Shown here: positions 44,249 through 52,151 of the stretch, piece after piece
How positions within the stretch are numbered: the stretch's first letter is position 1
Layout of the letters: each line of letters starts with the position of its first letter
From: Paeniglutamicibacter antarcticus_C
GTDB taxonomy: Bacteria; Actinomycetota; Actinomycetes; Actinomycetales; Micrococcaceae
Assembly: GCF_039544305.1 (NCBI RefSeq)
Contig: NZ_BAABLK010000009.1
Span: 1 to 64,000, forward strand
Reading direction: 5' to 3'
DNA: 64,000 nt
Program-made: the position numbers and the translations under genes
Notes under the pieces: model-generated
What the model was told of the DNA's origin: nothing
Database searches by the model: none
Seen by the model: only the letters and a program-made list of their open reading frames with translations

Positions 44249-44992
44249 CTAGGCCTCGGTTCCACCGTCTACGCGCAGCACCACACCGGTGATGAAGGAC
44301 GCCTGCTTGGAGAGCAGGAATGCGGTGGCGTCGGCAATCTCCTCCGCCTTGCCCAGGCGCTTCATCGGGATTTCCGCGGCGTAGCCAGCCCGGGCCTCCT
44401 CGGGCAGGGACGCCAGGGCTGCTGTTTCGATGGCGCCCGGGGCAACTGCGTTGACCCGGATGCCAAGCTCGGCGTTTTCCTTCGCGACGCTTGTGGTCAG
44501 TGAAACCACGCCATGCTTGGCCGCGCCGTACGGGGTCAGCTGAGGGGTGGCGCTGATTCCTGCAAGCGAGGCAATGTTCACGATCGAACCGCTGCCCTGG
44601 GAGACGAAGTGGGCGACCTGCGACTGCAGTGCCAGGAAGGTGCCACGCAGTGTCACGTTAATGGTGCGGTCCCAGTCCTCGGGGGTGACGTCCTGAACCG
44701 GCTTGGGCATGGCACCGAGTCCGGCGTTGTTCACCGCCAAATCCAGCCGCCCGAAGGATTCGACGGCGAAGGGGACCAACGCGTTGACCTCGTCTGCATC
44801 CGCGGCATTGGCGTGCTTGTAGGCGGCGCGACCACCTGCGGCCTCGATGAGGGAGACCGTTTCGGCACCCGCTTCGTCGTTGACGTCTGAAACGATCACT
44901 GCGGCGCCATCGGCGGCCAGTCGCAGGGAAATGGCACGGCCAATGCCAGCGCCTGCTGCGGTGACGAGGGCGACCTGGTTCTCAAAAAGCAT
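44249..44992 (-). CDS. Short-chain dehydrogenase/reductase (classical SDR)
   Basis: The 247-residue NAD(P)-dependent oxidoreductase has the cofactor motif TAAGAGIGRAIS, NNAG in LAVNNAGLG, the catalytic serine in IVNIASLAGI, the YxxxK pair in YGAAKHGVVSL and the ending SFITGVVLRVDGG. These are all the marks of an active classical SDR. The start is ATG 44992, with AAGGAGAAGG upstream. The in-frame extension to 45214 crosses the palindrome and is not coding. Confidence 0.9.
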   Translation of the reverse strand: MLFENQVALVTAAGAGIGRAISLRLAADGAAVIVSDVNDEAGAETVSLIEAAGGRAAYKHANAADADEVNALVPFAVESFGRLDLAVNNAGLGAMPKPVQDVTPEDWDRTINVTLRGTFLALQSQVAHFVSQGSGSIVNIASLAGISATPQLTPYGAAKHGVVSLTTSVAKENAELGIRVNAVAPGAIETAALASLPEEARAGYAAEIPMKRLGKAEEIADATAFLLSKQASFITGVVLRVDGGTEA

Positions 44993-45021
44993 GATGTGGA
45001 CCTTCTCCTTCAATCGGCTTA

Positions 45022-45036
45022 CTGTCGTAACGACAG
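45022..45036 (-). promoter_or_regulatory. Palindromic operator of the SDR/MarR operon
   Basis: CTGTCGT-A-ACGACAG is a perfect 15-base palindrome, 30 bases upstream of the SDR start. TATGCT overlaps its edge on the minus strand as a possible -10. Confidence 0.6.
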
Positions 45037-45270
45037 CATATACCCGTTCGGAGGAAACTTGAAGCCCCTGGGTCCGCACTCGCCCGTCGGCGCGCGGCAC
45101 CGCACGAAATTGTGCGCATGAAGGAGGGAGGTGCGGACCGGGATTCCCCGCGCGTGGCCAAAGCCGTCTTCCGTTCGACCCTCCCGGAAGCTTCCCACGA
45201 GGCATCGCCCGCACGGGCCCTTGGAATCTTAGCTACTTGAGTCTTAGCTACCGCGGCAAAGCAAAAGTTA

Positions 45271-45349
45271 AACGAAAAAGCCGGTCCCGCACCCTCCGAG
45301 CAAAAACATTACTGGAACAAGAGGTTTTGAAGGGTTGCGGGACCGGCTT
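45271..45349 (-). terminator. Long-loop terminator of the malic enzyme - allE operon
   Basis: An 18-bp stem (45278-45295 with 45331-45349, one bulged base) closes a 35-base loop. On the minus strand it is followed by TTTTTCGTTTAACTTTTG, a strong U-tract. GGCTTTTTT follows on the plus strand, so it may work both ways. Confidence 0.8.
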
Positions 45350-45365
45350 GGCTTTTTTCGGGGCC

Positions 45366-46202
45366 TTACAAGGCGATCTGGCGGTTCTGGTCCTTGTAGA
45401 GCAGGTAGCGGAAGTTCGACGGTCCGCCGGCGTAGCAAGCCTGTGGGCAGAAGGCGCGCAGCGACATGTAGTCGCCCTCTTCAACTTCGACCCAGTCGGC
45501 GTTCAACCGGTACACGGCCTTGCCCTCGAGCACGTACAGGCCGTGTTCCATCACGTGGGTCTCGGCGAACGGAATCGAGGCGCCCGGTTCGAACGTCACG
45601 ATGTTCACGCCGAAGTCGAATGCTACGTCATCCGGGTCAAGCATGCGCGTGGTGCGCCACTTGCCGTCGGTCTTGGGCATTTCACCCGGGGTGATGTCCT
45701 TTTCGTTGCCGACGACCGGACCCGGCGCAGCGACGCCGGCCAGCGGCTCGAAGCGCTTGCGGATCCAGTGGAACGTGGCTATCTCGACGCCGTTGTTCGC
45801 CGAGGTCCATTCGGCGCCGGCCGGAATGAAGGCGAAGCCGCCCTCGATGAGCTTGTGCTCGGTTCCGTTGATGGTCAGGGTCAGCTCACCGGCAACGACG
45901 AAGATGAAGGACTGGACCTCGGCCTGCGGCTCCGGCTTCTGGGATCCGCCGCCGGGGGAAACCTCGACGATCGCCTGGGCGAAGGTCGTCGAGCCGCCGG
46001 CAACCGGGCGGTTCAGGACCCATGAGCGGGTCCCCGTCCACTCCGGGAACACCGAGGTGACGATGTCGCGCAGCACGCCACGCGGAATCACGGTGTAGGC
46101 CTCGGTGACGATGGCGCGGTCGGTCAACAGGTCGGTCTGCGGCGGGTGTCCACCATAGCTGGAATAGTAGCTCGTGTCGGCGCGCGTGTCGGTCTTAGAC
46201 AT
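45366..46202 (-). CDS. allE: (S)-ureidoglycine aminohydrolase
   Basis: The 278-residue bicupin Mn enzyme hydrolyses (S)-ureidoglycine to (S)-ureidoglycolate and ammonia. The first cupin contains VQSFIFVVAGELTLTINGTEHKLIEGGFAFIPAG. The second holds the metal site, with the glutamate and histidine of FAETHVMEHGLYVLEGKAVYRLN, then a glutamine and FRYLLYKDQNR at the end. AAGGAGG stands six bases before ATG 46202. It overlaps the DUF6986 stop by eight bases and ends 16 bases before a strong terminator, as the last gene of the operon. Confidence 0.92.
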   Translation of the reverse strand: MSKTDTRADTSYYSSYGGHPPQTDLLTDRAIVTEAYTVIPRGVLRDIVTSVFPEWTGTRSWVLNRPVAGGSTTFAQAIVEVSPGGGSQKPEPQAEVQSFIFVVAGELTLTINGTEHKLIEGGFAFIPAGAEWTSANNGVEIATFHWIRKRFEPLAGVAAPGPVVGNEKDITPGEMPKTDGKWRTTRMLDPDDVAFDFGVNIVTFEPGASIPFAETHVMEHGLYVLEGKAVYRLNADWVEVEEGDYMSLRAFCPQACYAGGPSNFRYLLYKDQNRQIAL

Positions 46203-47472
46203 GTGCGTCCTCCTTCTTGATTTCTCGCGCAAGGGCGATCGATTCGAGGGTTTCAATGGAAATTCCTGCATGCTCGACGATCTCTTCGGCGCTCAGCGCG
46301 CCGCAGATCAGGCCGCGACGGATGAAGTTGCCCAGCGCCTTGGCGGTGGCCGGCTCGTCCATGATGGCTGATTCGATTTTGTGCACGTAGTTGCGCAGGC
46401 GGGTAGCTGCGGCGTCGAAGCCTTCGCGGTAGAACGCGTAACTGGCCAGGTAACGGGTCACCAGTTGGTTCTGGTGCAGGTCCCAACCCTGGTAGATGCC
46501 GCGTTCAAGGTGGCGTCGCACCAAGCGTGCGTGCAGTGCCCAGGCGGCCCGGACCGACTCGTCATCGCCCAACGGCAGGATGTTCGTCGAGCCATCGGAC
46601 ATGTGGACACCGGTCTCGGCGATGGCCACCTGCATGACGTTCTTGGCGTAGTCCGCTGCCGGGTGCTCCATGGACTGGTAGGCAGCGGCGATACCCAGCG
46701 AAGCGGAGTAGTCGTAGGTGCCGTAGTGCAGGGAGGTGATGCGGCCGTCGCCGGCGTGCAGCAGCACCGCCGAGGGAACAATGCCCTCGTGCGAGAGGAT
46801 CAGCTGCGGGGTTTCCATCTGGACCTCGAACTTCAAGGTCCGCGGGGCCCACGAGTGGGCACGCTCAAGATTTTCGCAGATGTAGACCATGGTCTCGACC
46901 TGCGCGACGGTGGTGACCTTAGGCAGGGTCAGGACCAGTCCGCTCGGCAGCGGGCCGTGGGCGGCAAGTTCGGAGATGAAGATGTCCAAGGTGCGTACCG
47001 CACGGGACCGTGTCGGGGCCTCGAAGCACTTGAAGCGGATGCCGATGAACGGCGGGGCAACGGCGGAGTTCACCGCGGCGACCACGTCCTTCGCGGCGCG
47101 GGCCGCCCACTGGTCTTCCTCCTCGTCGCTGCGATGTCCGAAACCGTCCTCGAAGTCCAGGCGCAAATCCTCGATGGGCTCGGATTCCAGCTTGGAGGCG
47201 ACCAATTCTGCCAGTCGCCCGGCATCCTTCAGTCCCAGCGTGCTGGCCAGTGATTGAAGGCCCGAGACGCCGCCAGCGGCCTCAAGGGCGTCGGCACCCC
47301 ACTGTGCGGGAAGTTCCGGGGTGTAGCGGTCGGCCGGGACGTAGGCGGTGTGGATCGGCTGGCGCCGTCCGTCATCGCCCGGGTAGTTCTTGGCCAGCAA
47401 CTTGTCCGTTGCTGCAAGGCGCAGTTCCACGGCGGCCAGCGCCGTGGTGTCCAATGACGTGTTTGCCGCCAT
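46195..47472 (-). CDS. DUF6986 protein, HpcH/HpaI-aldolase / citrate-lyase-like
   Basis: The 425-residue protein belongs to an actinobacterial family without tested function, related to the TIM barrels of citrate lyase beta, HpcH/HpaI aldolases and malate synthase. Likely active-site segments are RLDFEDGFG (104-112), IRFK (145-148), LPKV (183-186), FEVQMETP (215-222, acidic metal ligands) and HYGTYDYSASLG (249-260). The last resembles the substrate loop of citryl/malyl-CoA lyases. Its ATG shares one base with the malate synthase TAA (TAATG), and it overlaps allE by eight bases. It must therefore be made with malate synthase and ureidoglycine aminohydrolase, and cleaving or making a glyoxylate- or ureide-derived acid is a reasonable guess. 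Confidence 0.85.
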   Translation of the reverse strand: MAANTSLDTTALAAVELRLAATDKLLAKNYPGDDGRRQPIHTAYVPADRYTPELPAQWGADALEAAGGVSGLQSLASTLGLKDAGRLAELVASKLESEPIEDLRLDFEDGFGHRSDEEEDQWAARAAKDVVAAVNSAVAPPFIGIRFKCFEAPTRSRAVRTLDIFISELAAHGPLPSGLVLTLPKVTTVAQVETMVYICENLERAHSWAPRTLKFEVQMETPQLILSHEGIVPSAVLLHAGDGRITSLHYGTYDYSASLGIAAAYQSMEHPAADYAKNVMQVAIAETGVHMSDGSTNILPLGDDESVRAAWALHARLVRRHLERGIYQGWDLHQNQLVTRYLASYAFYREGFDAAATRLRNYVHKIESAIMDEPATAKALGNFIRRGLICGALSAEEIVEHAGISIETLESIALAREIKKEDAHV

Positions 47473-49100
47473 TACCGGGTCACCAGCTCGGTGCTGAGCA
47501 GGCGGTAGGCCGGAAGGGTGAGGAAGTCCTCGAAGTCCTCGTCCTTGCCGGAGACCAGCTTGCCGATCAGTGCCGCTGCGGGCTCGTAGTACTTGGCAAA
47601 ACGCGCGTCGTCGGCGATCTCTCCGCGGAGCTTCTCGACCTCTTCGGCCAGGATGGAGGCGACCAGTTCGGCGGTGATGGTGTTGGAAGTGTCGGCTGCC
47701 ACAACCTTGTTGAAGATCTGCTGCCAGATCTGCGAGCGGGAGATTTCCGCGGTGGCGGCATCTTCCATGAGGTTGTGGATGGCCACCGCGCCGTTGCCCG
47801 AAAGCCACACGGCGGTGTAGGCCACTGCCACGTAGAGGTTGGCGCGGACGCCGGCCTCGGTGACCGAACCCGGTGCCGAGGGCACGTCGAGCAGCTGCTC
47901 GGGGGTCACGTTGACCTCCGGGCGCAGGCGGTCGAGCTGGTTCGGCTTCTCGCCCAGTACCGCGTCGAATTCCTCGACGCAGATGGAGACCAGGTCTGGG
48001 TGTGCAACCCAGGAGCCGTCAAAGCCGTCGCCGGCTTCGCGCTTCTTATCGTTGCGGACCTTCTTGAAGGCCGCTTCGGTGACATCGGGTTCGCGGCGGT
48101 TCGGGATGACCGCAGCCATGCCGCCCATGGCGAAGGCGCCGCGCTTGTGGCAGGTGGCCACGAGCAGGTCGGTGTAGGCGCGCATCATCGGAGCCGTCAT
48201 GGCCACGTCGGCGCGGTCGGGCATGATGAACTTCTCACCGGAGGTGCGGAAGTACTTGATGATGGAGAACAGGTAGTCCCAGCGTCCGGCGTTCAGGCCC
48301 GAGGCGTAGTCGCGCAGCTCGTAAAGCATCTCGTCCATCTGGAATGCGGACGGGATGGTTTCGATGAGCATGGTGGCGCGGATGGTGCCGTGCTTGATGC
48401 CCAGCTCTTCTTCGGCAAAGGTGAAGACCTTGTTCCAGAGTGCGGCTTCCTGCGCCGATTCCATCTTCGGCAGGTAGTAGAACGGGCCCTGGCCCGATTC
48501 GGAAAGCACCTTGGCATTGTGGAAGAAGTGCAGGCCGAAGTCGACCAGTGCGCCAACGGCGGAGGCTCCGTCGATCAGCACGTTGTCTTCGGGCAAGTGC
48601 CAGCCACGCGGGCGGACCACGACGACGGCCAGCGGTGCGTCGGTACGCAGTGTGTAGGACTTGCCGTTGGACGAATCCTCGAAGGAGAGGGCTCCGCGGG
48701 CGGCATCGCCGAGGTTGGCCAGTGCGTCGATGACGTTGTGCCATGTCGGGGTGGAGGCATCTTCGAGGTCGGCAAGCCAGACCTTGGCACCGGAGTTCAG
48801 TGCGTTGATGGCCATCTTGGCCGGGGAGGCCGGACCGGTGATTTCCACGCGGCGGTCACGCAGGGCTGCGGGGGCCTCGGCGACCTTCCAGTCGCCGTTG
48901 CGGATCTCGGCGGTTGCCGGGTTGAAGTCCAGGGTGCCGGCGGCTGCGGCCTTTTCGCGGTCGGTGATGCGCTGGGCAAGTACCTCGTCGCGGGTGCCGG
49001 CAAAGCTCTGGTGAAGCTTCTCCACGAAGGCCAGTGCCTCGTCGGAAAGAATCGATGCAGCCTGCTCTACGTTGGGCAGGTGTGAAACGGTGATGCTCAT
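47472..49100 (-). CDS. aceB: Malate synthase A
   Basis: The 542-residue A-type enzyme condenses glyoxylate with acetyl-CoA to malate. The signature region ETIPSAFQMDEMLYELRD and GLNAGRWDYLFSIIK matches the PROSITE malate-synthase pattern. VWLADLEDASTPTWHN carries the Mg-binding acidic residues, and the catalytic-base region LMEDAATAEISRSQIWQQI lies in the C-terminal domain. No isocitrate lyase gene is nearby, so glyoxylate from ureides rather than the glyoxylate shunt appears to be the substrate source. It is second in the operon, 15 bases after malic enzyme. Confidence 0.94.
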   Translation of the reverse strand: MSITVSHLPNVEQAASILSDEALAFVEKLHQSFAGTRDEVLAQRITDREKAAAAGTLDFNPATAEIRNGDWKVAEAPAALRDRRVEITGPASPAKMAINALNSGAKVWLADLEDASTPTWHNVIDALANLGDAARGALSFEDSSNGKSYTLRTDAPLAVVVVRPRGWHLPEDNVLIDGASAVGALVDFGLHFFHNAKVLSESGQGPFYYLPKMESAQEAALWNKVFTFAEEELGIKHGTIRATMLIETIPSAFQMDEMLYELRDYASGLNAGRWDYLFSIIKYFRTSGEKFIMPDRADVAMTAPMMRAYTDLLVATCHKRGAFAMGGMAAVIPNRREPDVTEAAFKKVRNDKKREAGDGFDGSWVAHPDLVSICVEEFDAVLGEKPNQLDRLRPEVNVTPEQLLDVPSAPGSVTEAGVRANLYVAVAYTAVWLSGNGAVAIHNLMEDAATAEISRSQIWQQIFNKVVAADTSNTITAELVASILAEEVEKLRGEIADDARFAKYYEPAAALIGKLVSGKDEDFEDFLTLPAYRLLSTELVTR

Positions 49101-49115
49101 GGCGATCCTCTTTTC

Positions 49116-50507
49116 TTACTTGTTGTTCTTACGGGCGGCTTCGACGACTGCCTCGGCAACCTCGGTGGCCACGTGCGGGTCGAACACGCTGGGGATGATG
49201 AAACCTGGGTTCAACTCGTCCTCGCTCACGCACGCAGCGATTGCATCGGCCGCGGCAAGGAGCATGGAGTCGGTGATGTCGGCGACGTTGGCGTCGAGCA
49301 GTCCGCGGAAGAAGCCTGGGAAGGCCAAAACGTTGTTGATCTGGTTCGGGAAGTCCGAGCGACCGGTGGCAACAACCGCTGCGTGGCGGCTGGCGATTGC
49401 CGGATCGATTTCCGGATCCGGGTTGGCCATCGCGAAGACGATCGCCTTCTCGGCCATGGATGCGATGTGCTCTTCTTCCAGGACGTTCGGTGCCGACACG
49501 CCGATGAAGACGTCTGCCCCGGCCACTGCCTCATGCAGGGTGCCGGAGAAGTTCTCCGGGTTGGTGTTCTGGGCCAGCCACTGGCGGTGGGCATCGGTGT
49601 GCTCTTCGTTGCGCGAGATCGCACCCTTGCGGCCACAGGCGACGATGTTCTTGGCACCGCGGGCGGATAGGAGCTGCACAATGGCGTTGCCTGCAGCACC
49701 AACACCGGAAACCACGATCTTGATGTCGGAGATGTTCTTGCCAACGACCTTCAGCGCGTTGCTCAGTGCCGCAAGGGTGACGATGGCGGTGCCGTGCTGG
49801 TCGTCGTGGAAGACCGGGATATCGAGTTCCTCGCGCAGGCGGGCTTCGATCTCGAAGCAGCGCGGCGCGGCGATGTCTTCAAGGTTGACGCCACCGTAGA
49901 CCGGCGCCAAGGCCTTGACGATCATGATGATTTCCTCGGTGTCCTGGGTGTCCAGGCAGACCGGCCAGGCGTCGACGTCGGCGAACTGCTTGAACAGCGC
50001 TGCCTTGCCTTCCATGACAGGAAGCGCGGCTTCGGGACCGATGTTGCCCAGGCCAAGGACGGCCGAGCCATCGGTGACCACGGCGATGGTGTTGCGCTTG
50101 ATGGTTAGGTTGCGGGCATCGGCCTTGTTCGCGGCGATGGCCTGGCACACGCGGGCAACGCCGGGGGTGTATGCACGGGAAAGATCGTCGCGGTTGCGCA
50201 GTGCGACCTTCGGGACAACTTCGAGCTTTCCGCCGAGGTGCATCAGGAAGGTGCGGTCCGAGACGTTACGGACGGTCACGCCCTCAAGTGCGTTCAGGGC
50301 GTCTTTGATGCGTTCGCCGTGCGCGGCATCGGTGGTGTTGCAGCTAACGTCGACAACGACGGTGTTGTGACCTGATTCGGTCACGTCAAGGGCGGTGATC
50401 GAGCCCCCGGCCTGTCCCACGGCAGTGGCGAGTTCGCTCGTTGCGGTGATCGTTGCGGGGGTCTCAACCCGCAGGGTCAGTGAATAACCGGGGCTTGGTG
50501 CTGCCAT
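49116..50507 (-). CDS. NAD(P)-dependent malic enzyme with N-terminal ACT-like domain
   Basis: The 463-residue enzyme decarboxylates malate to pyruvate. An ACT-like regulatory domain at about residues 5-85 contains GGSITALDVTESG and a beta-strand run. The malic domain follows with the tyrosine of LSRAYTPGVARVCQAIA, the catalytic lysine in SDRTFLMHLGGKLEVVPKVAL and the acidic metal site FHDDQHGTAIV. The nucleotide site is VVSGVGAAGNAIVQLL. It leads the operon with malate synthase, DUF6986 and allE. AGAGGAG precedes the ATG. Confidence 0.92.
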   Translation of the reverse strand: MAAPSPGYSLTLRVETPATITATSELATAVGQAGGSITALDVTESGHNTVVVDVSCNTTDAAHGERIKDALNALEGVTVRNVSDRTFLMHLGGKLEVVPKVALRNRDDLSRAYTPGVARVCQAIAANKADARNLTIKRNTIAVVTDGSAVLGLGNIGPEAALPVMEGKAALFKQFADVDAWPVCLDTQDTEEIIMIVKALAPVYGGVNLEDIAAPRCFEIEARLREELDIPVFHDDQHGTAIVTLAALSNALKVVGKNISDIKIVVSGVGAAGNAIVQLLSARGAKNIVACGRKGAISRNEEHTDAHRQWLAQNTNPENFSGTLHEAVAGADVFIGVSAPNVLEEEHIASMAEKAIVFAMANPDPEIDPAIASRHAAVVATGRSDFPNQINNVLAFPGFFRGLLDANVADITDSMLLAAADAIAACVSEDELNPGFIIPSVFDPHVATEVAEAVVEAARKNNK

Positions 50508-50528
50508 GTTTGCTCTCCTCTAAAAAAT

Positions 50529-50572
50529 GTTTCCGTATAGTGGATACTATTATCTACCAGCCGAAATTACAA
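50529..50572 (-). promoter_or_regulatory. Malic-enzyme operon promoter and candidate IclR-family operator
   Basis: On the minus strand TTGTAA (50572-50567) and TAGTAT (50549-50544) are spaced 17 bases. Overlapping the -10 and the start of transcription is GTTTCCGTATAGTGGATAC (plus strand 50529-50547), with TTCC-N7-GGAT inside. The divergent IclR gene begins 132 bases away, which fits repression by its product. Confidence 0.65.
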
Positions 50573-50703
50573 GCTTCGATTATGGCTTGACTCACAGTTT
50601 TCTGAAGAAAATTCTCGGATCGCGGAAAAAGTCTGTCAGTTCCGGTATCTTTACTAGTGAGACCGATTGCATATTTACCCCCAATCTTGAGGAGCACCCC
50701 CCC

Positions 50704-51486
50704 GTGGACGAGCCCAAAGTCATGGACGGACCCAAAGTAGCGGCCGGCGTCCAGTCCGTTGAACGAGCCTTTGACCTGCTTGAGGTTATTGCACGTGCAG
50801 GCGGGGAAGCCGCATTGAGCGAACTCGCTGTTGACACCCCGCTGCCGCTGCCCACCATCCACCGGCTGTTGCGCACCCTGGTCGGCATTGGTTACGTTCG
50901 CCAGCTCTCCAACCGCCGCTATTCCCTGGGTCCGAGGCTCATCCGACTTGGCGAGGTCGCCAACCGGCAGCTCGGGGCCCTGGCCACGCCGGTGCTCAAG
51001 GAACTTGTCACCGTCTTGGGGGAATCAGCGAATATCGCCGTGCTCGATGGCGACATGGTCACCTACATCGCCCAGGCCCAGTCACCGCACTCCATGCGAA
51101 TGATCACCGAGGTCGGGCGCCGCTCCAGCCTTCACGGCACCGGAGTGGGCAAAGCCATCCTCGCGGTGCTCGACGACGACCGCGTCCAGCGCCTTGTCAG
51201 CCAGGCCGGGATGTCGGTGAGTACTCCGCACACGATCAGCTCGCTGGGCGGGCTCTTTACCGAGCTCGAAGCGATCCGTGATCGCGGCTACTCCATTGAC
51301 GAGGAAGAGCAGGAGCTAGGTGTCCGCTGCTTGGCGATGTCGGTCCCGGGCGCCCCCACACCCATGGCAATATCCATTTCCGGTCCGGTGACCCGTGTCA
51401 CCGAGGAATTCTCCGACCGGGCCATCCCGGTGCTGCGCAAGGCCACCCAACGCCTCTCCGCATCACTGGCAGTGCGCACCGAGTAA
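50704..51486 (+). CDS. IclR-family regulator, likely control of glyoxylate/ureide genes
   Basis: The 260-residue protein has an IclR winged helix (SVERAFDLLEVIARAGGEAALSELA then LPLPTIHRLLRTLVGIGYVRQLSNRRYSLG, about 18-75). A GAF-like ligand domain follows, with GRRSSLHGTGVGKAILA and the cysteine in LGVRCLAMSVPG. Relatives such as AllR sense glyoxylate or allantoin. I chose the GTG at 50704, nine bases after GAGGAG. The longer frame from 50527 would run through the promoter region. It is divergent from the malic enzyme operon and ends at a very strong terminator. Confidence 0.88.
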   Translation: MDEPKVMDGPKVAAGVQSVERAFDLLEVIARAGGEAALSELAVDTPLPLPTIHRLLRTLVGIGYVRQLSNRRYSLGPRLIRLGEVANRQLGALATPVLKELVTVLGESANIAVLDGDMVTYIAQAQSPHSMRMITEVGRRSSLHGTGVGKAILAVLDDDRVQRLVSQAGMSVSTPHTISSLGGLFTELEAIRDRGYSIDEEEQELGVRCLAMSVPGAPTPMAISISGPVTRVTEEFSDRAIPVLRKATQRLSASLAVRTE

Positions 51487-51507
51487 AACCGCCCAGCCAC
51501 GTCCAAG

Positions 51508-51558
51508 GCCCCGATGGGTGGTCGCATCAGTTGATGTGACCACCCATCGGGGCTTTTT
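51508..51558 (+). terminator. Terminator of the IclR gene
   Basis: GCCCCGATGGGTGGTC pairs with its complement (51538-51553), with further CATCA/TGATG pairing inside, followed by TTTTT. It starts 22 bases after the stop. Confidence 0.85.
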
Positions 51559-52053
51559 CATGCCTCCGCGACCCGCACCATGCCCCAGTCGGAGGTCTGC
51601 GCCGGTGGTGTGGGGTTGCGGATCATGCTTCCCGGCGGTTTTTCGTGGTTTTTTCACCCCACGTCCCAGGCAGCTACCTTTACCTGGTGTTGGCATCGGG
51701 GCGGAATCCGCGAGGACGCAGGGAGTCGAGGACGCGTTTACCAGCCGATACATGGGCAGTGCGGCGAACGGTTGGCCACGGGACGCGCAACCGGCAGCCA
51801 ACCGCCGGGAACACCGGGTGGCTGCCTCGCAGACCGATACACGCTTCCAGCGCGCTCACTAGATCGAACATCGGCAGCTCGGTCGCAGCCACGTCCCGGA
51901 GGTAGACCCCGAAGCCCCGCCCTGAGACCATCGCGATCCCTTGGAAGAACCCGGCTGTTGGGGATACCTGGGTCCGCCATCGGGCAGGACCCCCCGCTTC
52001 CGCCAAGGCCGACCGGCGTTCTCCGCAAGATGATGGGTGAATCGGGCGGACAC
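51559..52053. other. Intergenic between two converging terminators, no gene recognised
   Basis: About 500 bases lie between the terminators of the IclR gene and the permease. Frames of 80-170 codons are open on both strands. The minus-strand one with MFDLVSALEACIGLRG looks protein-like in part, but no family, start site or promoter could be assigned. It may be a decayed gene. Confidence 0.4.
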
Positions 52054-52112
52054 ACGAAAGGCCGGTGTTGGCAGTGCTAGCGATTTTGTCGCTATCACTG
52101 CCAACACCGGCC
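52054..52112 (-). terminator. Terminator of the urate/permease operon
   Basis: A 24-bp stem with one mismatch (52060-52083 with 52089-52112) and a 5-base loop is followed on the minus strand by TTTCGT. It is the most stable hairpin in the window. Confidence 0.85.
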
Positions 52113-52151
52113 CGCTGCCAGGGAAATGCTCAGCTGTGAACTGCCATTGGG

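Noticed and set aside
51680..52006. Minus-strand frame between the IclR and permease terminators
   Set aside because: It partly looks like protein, but no family, start or promoter could be assigned. It is reported only as an unexplained gap.
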